A stretch of DNA of 64,000 nt from Apostichopus japonicus. Its lineage: Eukaryota; Echinodermata; Holothuroidea; Aspidochirotida; Stichopodidae. The first letter of the stretch is position 1. Each line of letters starts with the position of its first letter. The stretch spans positions 15,700,013-15,764,012 of the forward strand of contig NC_092577.1 in NCBI RefSeq assembly GCF_037975245.1. The letters are read 5' to 3'. Of this stretch, positions 56,330 through 64,000 are shown one piece after another. The notes beneath the pieces were generated by a model. It saw only the letters and a list, made by a program, of their open reading frames with translations, was not told the origin of the DNA and did not search any database. A program made the translations under genes and the position numbers.

Positions 56330-57573
56330 AGAGGAAGATATACATACAGCACGTTCAGAATGAAGGGGAAATGAAACTTAAACCGTACTTGGGTAGATGG
56401 GTTTGCTACGAAGGGTAATGTCAACATTGTGAAAAATACTTTTCTTCGATTTTTTCAAGCGCGTGTAATACGGTATTTCCTAATCGCCTAAGCCATGCAA
56501 ACTTTGTACAAGGCTGGTCTAGGCAAGTGAAATTACAGAAAGGATTTTCTTCTAAATCGGTTATTCAAATTTTCGTTCCTAATGAGGGGGTCCTCTATCG
56601 GCTCTACTTTTCACCATTTACACAGGTTGCAACTGCGATGAGTATGCAGGTGATACTGCTGTTTGCTGCAGAATCAGTAAAAGCACACACAGTAAAGATG
56701 AAGACGATTATTAGTACTTTATTTGTACAATTGTTAGCTAGCTTGTGTGAGCATAAAAATCTCATTTTGAATGCTAATATTGTTAGAATGTTAAAGAACC
56801 GAGAACTATAATTCAGTGTGCATGGACGATAACTTAACTTTACAAATCATATCTCGAACATGTTAGCTAAAGTGTATTATATTGTTTCGACATTAGCATT
56901 CACTGTTCCATACTTTTCCAGTGATACAATAGAAAGGGTGTTCGCGGCGTTTGTCTTGCCCATCCTAGTATATGCGGTTCCAGATTGGTATAAGACGTTA
57001 AAGATAAGAGAAGAATAAGAAGTTTCCTTAAACTTTCTTCAAAAATTTAAGGCTTAATTATGAGAATCTTGTATATAGAGTCAATGAATCGGCTAGGAAT
57101 GAATTTGTAACACTTGTCAAAAATATTCAAACTACTAACGAACATCCTCTACCATTCCAAGCTCAACTCTCTGTGCAATAAAACAAATTGTAATTTGAGA
57201 AATGCAAATATCACGCCATGTTTTAGCATTATACTCTTTAAGAACTCGTTTATTTACAGAACAGCCCTTTTTGTACAAAACGATTCCTTAGATCCTTTAT
57301 GGTTGCTTTTTGATGTTTTACAATATTTACTCTTTAAGTACTCGTTTTACATACAGAGCAGCCCCTTTTTGTAAACTGGTAAAGACAGCTTCTTAGATCC
57401 TTTGTTGTAGCTTTTGGACAAATTTTGTAACGCTTGTTATCGTTCATTATCTTACTCTCATAAACTTGTATATGTCTTAACCTGTATTTTGGATGTTCTG
57501 TATATTGTTAAATTCTGTATCTTTATACATTTCTCTATAAATTTATACTGGAATAAAGAAATGTAAATGTAAG
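56330..57573 (+). pseudogene. CR1-like LINE, 3' half
   Basis: ALLFTIYTGCNCDEYAGDTA (about 56602-56665) matches the RT catalytic block, with YAGD in place of YADD. FTNHISNMLAKVYYIVSTLA and FAAFVLPILVYAVPDWYKTL (about 56837-57002) match the conserved C-terminal region of CR1/L2/Jockey-type RTs. NEHPLYHSK and LFKNSFIYR follow (about 57140-57260). The end has aataaag followed by a short aaatgt repeat (to 57573), as CR1-like elements often show. Frames are broken. Confidence 0.6.
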
Positions 57574-57574
57574 G

Positions 57575-58167
57575 GTGTTGGTGGCACAGATGACCGACGT
57601 CCTACGACGAGGGCACAATACATCCGTATCATCAAATTACAATGGGGGAGCTCTACAATCGGACTGTAAAGAGAAAGCAATTCTTTCGTGATATTTATGC
57701 GGGTGACGTTTACCTACAACTATAGGGGGCACCAGTGGAATCAATTAAAAATACAGCTGTCCCCGATATGAAAATGAGCATTGCACAACTACCAGCTTCG
57801 GGGAAGAACCAATGGCGATCATGGGGAGACGGACCGCAACCTTAATGAGATTTGGTTTGCCGATAGAATGGAAAATAGGGCTGTAGCAGTACTACCTGAG
57901 TACATCCACACACTTACAGCAAAGATCAAACAATTGAACAAGTACCTCCAACTAAAGAATATAATGCAGGCCAATAAACAAGCGATATCCGGTATAATGG
58001 AATGTTCAGAATGTTCAGAAGGGATTGCGAGACATCCTGGTTAAACATGAGATGGACAAAGACCTGCTTGAGATGTACTTGATTATGAGCCACTTATTGA
58101 GCAGCTGTCAAGACTTCTATTGGTTTGCCCTGTGTCCTCATGCGAATCAGAATGCCTATATCAGAAT
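57575..58167 (+). other. Open stretches of unknown origin
   Basis: 57781-58044 encodes 87 residues including EIWFADRMENRAVAVLPEYI and a coiled-coil-like HTLTAKIKQLNKYLQLKNIM. Nearby NRTVKRKQFFRDIYAGDVYL (about 57650-57715) is in another frame. Possibly the start of a transposon protein, since a MULE transposase end follows; not recognised. Confidence 0.25.
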
Positions 58168-58479
58168 GTCAATGCATGAATTTTCTGCAAATTGACGAGT
58201 TGCACACTTACTACCATCTCGACAAGATGACAAAATTCAGAAAATTGACGAGTTGACGAGATAACGGATCTCGTCAATGCATGAATTTTCTGCAAATTGA
58301 CGAGTTGCACACTTACTACCATCTCGACAAGATGACAAAATTCAGAAAATTGACGAGTTGACGAGATAACGGATCTCGTCAATGCATGAATTTTCTGCAA
58401 ATTGACGAGTTGCACACTTACTACCATCTCGACAAGATGACAAAATTCAGAAAATTGACGAGTTGACGAGATAACGGAT
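58168..58479. repeat. 105-bp tandem repeat, three near-identical copies
   Basis: Copies start at 58168, 58273 and 58378 (gtcaatgcatgaattttctg). Each unit contains attgacgagttg twice. I saw no differences between copies apart from the edges. The 105-bp unit (35 codons) leaves a minus-strand frame open, which is an artefact of the period. It directly precedes the transposase end at 58486. Confidence 0.9.
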
Positions 58480-58485
58480 TGAATT

Positions 58486-59118
58486 AGGAGCTATTGGTGC
58501 AGTGCGCACTGTACATCCAAATGCTGCTCGGAAAGGATGTCTCTTCCATCTATCTCAATCTGTGTGTACCGACGAGTACAGGCATCTGGTTTACAGGAGG
58601 CATATCTAAACGACGACGCATTCCAATCTAGTGTTCGTATGCTTCCAGCTCTTGCGTTTGTGCCCCTCCCTGACGTGGAAAACGCTTTTATGGCTGTCTC
58701 CGCAATTTGGGGAGCTCGTGGGAGACAGATTGTCGACTACTTCGAAAGTACATATATCGGACAAATGCGAGCTGGTATGAGAGAGGACCCATTTTTTAGC
58801 AAGGCAGTTTGGAATGTTTCCGACAGAATGGAAAACGACCTTCCGAGGACAAATAATGCACTGGAGGGGTGGCACAACGCATTTTCGCAATCCATTTCAT
58901 GCCCGCGTCCATCGGTATGGACACTAATTCAAGCCCTAAAGCGGGAAAACGCCATGGCAGCCTTGTCGATAGCCCATATAGAAGCTGGACAACCGCCTGC
59001 ACCACAGAAGCGAGTCTATCGAAGGATCAATGACAACTTGCGCACTGTATTCCAGGATTACCAGAACCGCAATACAATCGACTTCCTTCGGGCCATTTCA
59101 TATAACTTGTGGCATTGA
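58486..59118 (+). pseudogene. MULE transposase, C-terminal half (second family)
   Basis: AIGAVRTVHPNAARKGCLFH (58490-58550) is followed, after a frameshift, by VYRRVQASGLQEAYLNDDAF and a 193-codon stretch. That stretch contains ALAFVPLPDVENAF, SKAVWNVSDRMENDLPRTNN, ALEGWHNAF (with the third catalytic acidic residue) and RRINDNLRTVFQDYQNRN to a stop at 59118. It is typical of the second half of MULE/FLYWCH transposases. The N-terminal half is missing; the 105-bp repeat takes its place. It differs clearly from the copy at 33940-38800. Confidence 0.75.
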
Positions 59119-59170
59119 GAATGGTTGAGGTAAAGTCTGCAGGTGCCGCAGTATTGGACACATTCAGTCA

Positions 59171-59607
59171 TAGGCGTAGGAGCCTAATTTGATTTTTTTG
59201 GGGGGGGGGGCTGTAACGACTTGCCCGACAAACATAGGCAATATTTTTCGCGCGCGCTCAGCATCTTAATCTGCATATCATATAGGCATTCATCAGTTAT
59301 TACATCACATGCAAATAACCGATAAATGCCTGTATTAAATGCACATTACGATGGTGAACGCGCGTGTGGCGCGCAGAAAATCTTGGTAACATTTTCCGTC
59401 TTATTACCCATCCATATTGGTTATAATTATTGGGCAAGTTGTTACAATAAGAACGATAATAATAATATCAGTTTAACCAATTAAAAAACACATTGCAAAT
59501 TATTCTGCTTTCAGTAGGTGCCCTAAAAATTCTCAGCATATTGCCCGAATTTTCACCAAAGACTTTGGTTGGGGGGCTGCAGCCCCCCCCCCCCTCCTAC
59601 GACTATG
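59171..59607. mobile_element. MITE with 10-bp target duplication
   Basis: Ends taggcgtaggagcc (59171) and cctcctacgacta (to 59605) are imperfect inverted repeats, each followed inward by a run of 11-12 G or C. The flank cattcagtca occurs at 59161-59170 and 59608-59617. A 9-11-bp duplication is typical of Mutator-like elements, so this may be a MULE-type MITE. It lies 50 bp after a MULE transposase end, which may be chance. The stretch at 32225-32337 looks like a fragment of the same family. Confidence 0.8.
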
Positions 59608-59619
59608 CATTCAGTCAGC

Positions 59620-61290
59620 AATCTGTTTTGGTGAATGTTTCAAAACTATTCGCATTTAATTATTTTGTTACTATTGTCCAGTTATATATCATTGTCAGTA
59701 AAAGGCGCCTAAAATCGGGTTATCCATGTTTAGCGTATATCGTCAAATTCTATTCACTTTTTTGGTTCTTTGTCGAATGAACGGACCTATACAGCCGTGA
59801 TGGCGTGTGTACGACTGTATGTGTGTATGTGTATTGTAACCATACATACTCAGAAACTATAAGTGTGATCATTTTAAAAATTGGTAGGTTGAAGCCCCAC
59901 GGTATCCAGTCAAAACGTCCCTTTACTAAAACCTCCCCGCTTTTGATAATCAGTTGGAATGCAAGTGTGGATGCTTTAAGTTCAAATATAAGAGTAAGGA
60001 TAAGTATACTTTAGGTTGGAAACACAGTTTTTAGGGAAGTGCCGGGTATGAGGGCGGAAAAAAATTTTGAGTATCATTTTCTCAGAAATAATATAAAAGT
60101 AAAAAGGAATTCAAGAGGGCTGTAGGGTTATAGCATTTTTTTAAACACGAGTTGGTTTCTGAATGAATATATACGATATTGAGGGAAGGGAATAAAAAAA
60201 AAGTTGTTTTGTTTACGTACAACAAGTTACTTTTGGAATCGGTGCGAGACGGGCTGGATGAAAGTGATATATATTTTCCTACAGCACATACGCTATTTTC
60301 TTTTTCTGAAGACACTTTATATTTTTTATTTTCGTGATTCTTTGCCTTTTTTCTATAGACCCTTTTCCAGAATAAATTCTGCTTTTTCCTTAATTCGTGA
60401 ATTCACTGAAAAACATATAGGGTATACTTTTTCATACCAAAAATAATTAAACGATGTAGTCCTTCATGATTTATTTAGCGCCTGTAATCCAACTTGCATG
60501 CCGATAACTTAGCCAAATTATAACTTAACAAACTCAGAATTGGTAAGTGAGATCATTCTCAGACTTAGTATTAGCAGATTCCCCTTAGGCAATTGATGAA
60601 CCCTATTTCTTGTGTTGAATCTCATTCACAGTGAATTCCTTCAAATATAAATATATGCTTTACCAGTAATATTGGTAAGAGACCTGGTTAGAAACCCTTA
60701 TTAAAAGTTGAATATTTTGCTATAATGTCTTGGCAAAGAGATGTTGTCATTTATTTTATTCGTAACTTAACAAGATCAACTTTTCCGCTTTCAATAATTT
60801 CAAGCTCATAATTCTTGCTGATTATTTCTACATTTCATTCTCAGTTTCAAAATTAATAAATCGTTAGAATATTATTCAGTAATCCAAAACGTTTCAGAGC
60901 ATGGGCTAACAGAAGTTCAAACATTTAGTCATTCAAAACTCTGTATTGTTTTTCTTCCACGTTGACTTATATCAATAAACGCTTGTAAAAACCAAAGCAA
61001 ATTGTTCTGTTGGTATTCGTGTAATGAATTCCTAACATAAAAGATAAGTACATAACCTCACCAGTAACTTGATGAATAACTCTTCATTCGAACTGCTTAA
61101 ATATCAGATGTGGGAATCCAACAAAGTAACTCATCTGGAGCGCGGAGGCATGATGTCCATATAATTATCACGCATTAAATATATACACAAGAATTTTCTT
61201 TGATAGGTGTCAAAACGCGTGTATATGAAGGGACCGCGTCCGAGGGGCCCCGACGAAACGCGTCAAAACAAAAATGGCCGTGGCTATTCT
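59620..61290. other. No recognised gene
   Basis: AT-rich. Open frames at 59805-60014, 60204-60446 and others show no motif. Confidence 0.45.
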
Positions 61291-61420
61291 TGCGACCAGA
61301 GTAACAATTATTTAGAAACTATTCTTACAACATCGGCGAATTTCCGGTTACGCATGCGCAGTAAATTAAATGAAGCAACTGCGCATGCGTAACCTGAAAT
61401 TATTGTTACTCCTGGTTGTA
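61291..61420. repeat. Foldback element with GCATGCGCA core
   Basis: ggttacgcatgcgcagt (61346-61362) and actgcgcatgcgtaacc (61378-61394) are perfect inverted repeats around a 15-nt loop. Outer arms accagagtaacaat (about 61296) and attgttactcctggt (about 61402) pair with one gap. The shape is that of a small non-autonomous foldback element. Confidence 0.75.
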
Positions 61421-61837
61421 AAATAGCCACTTTGAACAAAAATACGCTTGAAATTAAAACTCCCCCTAGGATATGAACGTTTTGACAATGCGAGATGATA
61501 TCCAATGGATTAAATCTATATGAGAATTGCTCTTGGTAGTTTTTGCAGCGGATAAAACAGAATGTAGTGCAGATGAGTTGTAATATACAGTTGCATGCGT
61601 CTAGCAGAAAATTCTTGCTTCCAGGGTGAAGTCCTTCTACTAAAACGGCTGCACATGGTATGTATCCACAAAATTGAGTCATGTGTTTTCTCCAGACTGT
61701 CTCTTGATTGGCCAGTTGTTGCCATAAACAAAAACATCTACTAGGGTACGGTAGTGAAGGTATTTCAACAACAGGTGAGCTTGCCTGATTAATTCTGTTG
61801 AGTCACAATGTTGAATAGGCTGACCAGCGGTGTTCAA

Positions 61838-62100
61838 AAGAGTGGCTAATGCTTTTGGTTTATATATGATCACAGGATTGTGGTTTCGATTCAAGCTCTC
61901 ACCCTTATGTTGTGTCTTTGGGCAAGGCACTTTTATCTCGACTGCCCCTCTCCATCCAGGTGTAAAAATGTGTACCTGTGAGGTAAATATGGTGTGTTCG
62001 CTGGATTCTCGGCAGCCAGCCTGATGACCAGTGATTCAAAATGCTTTGAGATAGCTGTGCCATATAAAGCGCTATACAAAAACTAACATAACATAACAAA
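61838..62100 (+). mobile_element. tRNA-derived SINE
   Basis: tggctaatgctt (61842-61853) and ggtttcgattcaagctc (61882-61898) resemble the A and B boxes of a tRNA-type RNA polymerase III promoter. The body cttgggcaaggcactt, ctctccatccaggtg and end taaagcgctatacaaa follow, then an A-rich aactaacataacataacaaa tail. The SINE at 38045-38285 shares the body. Confidence 0.75.
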
Positions 62101-62520
62101 TCATCAATTAAAATTACTCAGAAGGAAAATTGAAAATGGTAAGTCGCAATAAGCAGGAATTGTTCGGAGATTAATAATACAGAGTAGTGTCACTATAACA
62201 AATAGTAAATTATTCGTAACTACCATCAGTGAGCAATGCCCAAACCCACCCCCCCCCCGGGCATCGGCCCATTGTCAAACCCTATCCAGGAGTTTTGGGG
62301 GCTTATATATGAAACACTCGAATCTTTTTTTAAAAGTCGGGAGGAGGTTAAAAGGGCCACGGCACACGACGACCCTATTGGTGCCAGTTTAACCGGCACC
62401 CTGACCCAATTTGTAAGTATGCTGAGTTGCCCGGCGACCAGGGTATATGTTGAGGCCCGCGGGAAACTAACCTCGTAAAAAGACGGGCGTATCCGTCGCT
62501 GGCATATGTCAAGGGGCATA
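62101..62520. other. No recognised gene
   Basis: An 80-codon plus-strand frame (62236-62478) contains PIQEFWGLIYETLESFFKSR and lies after a 10-C run. Not recognised; possibly a fragment of a retroelement gag-like protein, but without a motif to support that. Confidence 0.3.
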
Positions 62521-62890
62521 TTCGTCCGGGGGTATTTATCCGGGGGGGGGGGGGAATTGTCTTGGGGGTATTCGTCCGAGGAGGTAGTTGTCCGGGTGGG
62601 TAGTTGTCCGGGGGGTTTATGTCCTCGGGGGTAATTGTCCGGGGGGTATCTGTCCGGTCGGTAGTTGTCCTGGGGGGTAGTTGTCCGGGATGGTATTTGT
62701 CCGGGGGGTATCTGTCCGGTCGGTAGTTGTCCTGGGGGTAGTTGTCCGGGATGGTATTTGTCCGGGGGGTATCTGTCCGGGTGGTAATCGTCCGGGGGGT
62801 ATTGTCCGGGTGGTAATCGTCCGGGGGGTTATTGTCTGGGGGATTATCGTCCGGGGAGTATTTGTCTGGGGGGTATTTGTCCGGTCACGG
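62521..62890. repeat. GTCCGGGGGGTAT-type minisatellite
   Basis: About 20 units of 14-16 bp with consensus ttgtccggggggta, varied by tcgtcc, tctgtcc and cctgggg. A longer unit of about 63 bp (near 62640 and 62703) is duplicated within it. The Pro-rich or Val/Gly-rich open frames across it are by-products. Confidence 0.9.
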
Positions 62891-63637
62891 TCCATGATGA
62901 GACTTCACAGTTTCCGATGAAACTATACGTATGGCCGATATTTCGAATGTAAGGCGAAAACTGACGAGAAGCACCCTCATTTGATTGTGGCTATCAATTT
63001 CAAACTTGAATGCTGTAAGTTCATCACACGGACATCAAGTGTTCCAAATGTGAAAAGTCAAACAAATGCGAGAAACATAATGAAACTAATGTAACCTTTA
63101 ACATTCGCGTCAAACACTCCGAAACAAATAATTGGTACTCCGCAATCCATCCTAGCGTATCTTGCGAATTGATCGTAATATACTGCAATGGTAAATGAAT
63201 ACACCATACGCCGTAACGACCATATACTTCTAACTACGGTAATGACAGAACGCACTTACAAATTAAGCGTACACACTAATTACGTAAGTTGGGGTAATAA
63301 GTTCAGGACAGTGTTATTCGATGCAATTATCCGACTCCACAAAATGCCACTGCTTCCTTTCACAATCACAAAACATGAAACCTTCATTAACAACCTCTGC
63401 TACCTTCCAACGTGCTTTTTACGTGCAAAGAAAACGGACACGGACCAAAGGTCAACAGAACCCAAAACAATATCAGTCTGTAAAACAATCACCACAAACA
63501 ACCACCTGTAAAACAACCACCAATAACCCAACTGAAACTCACACACACAAATCTCTCACTAACGTAGCGTTGAACGTGACGTGAAAAGGACACGGACCCA
63601 AAGGCCAACAGAAGCCCCCAAAAAAACCCAAAAAACA
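62891..63637. repeat. Mostly unrecognised DNA with a diverged direct repeat
   Basis: ggacacggaccaaaggtcaacagaa-like DNA at about 63434-63460 recurs at about 63588-63615 (ggacacggacccaaaggcc). The first copy is preceded by gtgctttttacgtg, which also occurs at 27134-27147 next to a LINE tail. Otherwise nothing is seen. Confidence 0.5.
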
Positions 63638-64000
63638 CTACAAACCGGCCCCAAAACCCCAACTCCAAACCACAAACAGAAACAACCGAACCCATATTAT
63701 GCAACGACCACACAACCCCCACACCCCAACAACTAACTCACTCCAAATTTCATCCGGGGAACGCCGTCCCGATAGTAGACGACAGGCCTTTTTGGGGGTA
63801 CCCCTCATCCCATTCACATTAAGGGTGACGAGGAATAAGGCGTCCGGTGTCATTATCTACGATGTTTTTTTCCTTTTTCCCCAACACGGGTCTTTTCAGG
63901 CACCTAGCCGTGTTGCCCCTTTTCCTGCGAGCTAGCAGAGTTCTTAGCTCTTCGTCAACATTGATCGAGTGGACCTCCCTGTCAGGAACAGGAGGTCCAC
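63638..64000 (-). pseudogene. Tx1-like LINE, end of an upstream frame and start of endonuclease
   Basis: The minus strand reads EELRTLLARRKRGNTARCLK (about 63895-63955), possibly the end of ORF1. From 63853 it reads ALFLVTLNVNGMRGTPKKAC, the start of an APE-type endonuclease like that at 27660. It soon runs into C/A-rich DNA, so it is truncated. The element would extend right of the window. Close in type to the second Tx1-like family, but too short to be sure. Confidence 0.6.
63969..64000. repeat. 10-bp inverted repeat at the window edge
   Basis: gtggacctcc (63969-63978) and ggaggtccac (63991-64000) are exact reverse complements around 12 nt. Without the neighbouring sequence its meaning is unknown. 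Confidence 0.6.

Noticed and set aside
58161-58427. 88-codon minus-strand frame with a 35-residue repeat
   Set aside because: Explained by the 105-bp tandem repeat; the period is a multiple of three, so the frame stays open by itself.
58168-58479. CRISPR-like array
   Set aside because: The units are contiguous with no unique spacers, and the DNA is clearly eukaryotic.
61842-61898. tRNA gene from A and B box words
   Set aside because: No cloverleaf can be drawn, and the sequence continues into a SINE body and A-rich tail.
62617-62895. Open frame with repeated TIPPGQLPPGQ-like residues
   Set aside because: It lies entirely on the GTCCGGGGGG minisatellite and is open in both strands because of the repeat; no start context or flanking coding sequence.

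Overview
This is a stretch of animal nuclear DNA, most likely from a marine invertebrate. Three things point that way: reading frames broken by introns and decay, an unusually mixed set of decayed transposable elements, and tRNA-derived SINEs. I see no bacterial operons, no tRNA or rRNA genes and no CRISPR array. The phylum cannot be fixed from sequence alone. The mix (Helitron with a protease-like N-terminus, Tx1/L1-like LINEs, RTE- and CR1-like LINEs, FLYWCH/MULE transposases, hAT-type non-autonomous elements, P2X7-type cysteine-rich domains) would suit an echinoderm, hemichordate or similar animal, but that is inference.

Layout. 1-6634 (minus): a near full-length but broken Helitron, with protease-like domain, DUF6570-like region, HUH/Y2 Rep and Pif1-type helicase. 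The helicase is itself interrupted by a ~0.7 kb insert. 6.6-12 kb: repeats, a palindrome and a hammerhead-like motif. 12.0-17.0 kb (plus): the two ends of one transposase-like gene, separated by 3.5 kb that holds a GGGCCC-rich minisatellite. 18.5-20.0 kb (minus): a two-exon gene for a P2X7-type cysteine-rich intracellular domain. 20.4-24.8 kb (plus): a Tx1/L1-like LINE with ORF1, endonuclease and reverse transcriptase. 24.9-27.1 kb (plus): an OTU plus MULE-type transposase remnant. 27.1-31.6 kb: pieces of a second Tx1-like LINE family, one of which contains a complete RTE-like insertion with a 12-bp target duplication. 33.9-39.3 kb (plus): a FLYWCH/MULE transposase split by DNA that includes a hAT-like element. 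37.6-38.3 kb: a possible host exon (minus) and a SINE.

42.6-44.4 kb (minus): a second copy of the Tx1/L1-like LINE. 44.4-47.9 kb: an inverted second copy of the hAT-like element, containing a 1,967-bp insertion with TG...CA ends and a 5-bp duplication (candidate solo LTR). 48.06-48.78 kb (plus): two exons of a SET-domain methyltransferase-like gene. 48.9-50.35 kb: another copy of the second LINE family, ending in a perfect 43-bp hairpin. 50.5-51.4 kb: remnants of a multicopy protein family of unknown function. 52.7-53.8 kb: a hAT-like element with a perfect 8-bp duplication and a smaller element nested inside it. 54.8-55.5 kb (minus): a DUF3504-like remnant. 56.3-57.6 kb: a CR1-like LINE tail. 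58.2-59.6 kb: a 105-bp tandem repeat, a MULE transposase C-terminus and a MITE with a 10-bp duplication. 61-64 kb: a foldback, a SINE, a minisatellite and the 5' part of another Tx1-like LINE.

The genes do not form a pathway. The window is a layered transposon graveyard in which several insertions can be ordered in time by their target-site duplications. The likeliest non-transposon genes are the SET-domain exons, the P2X7-type gene and one unassigned exon near 37.9 kb. Family names come from motif recognition only; no search was run.
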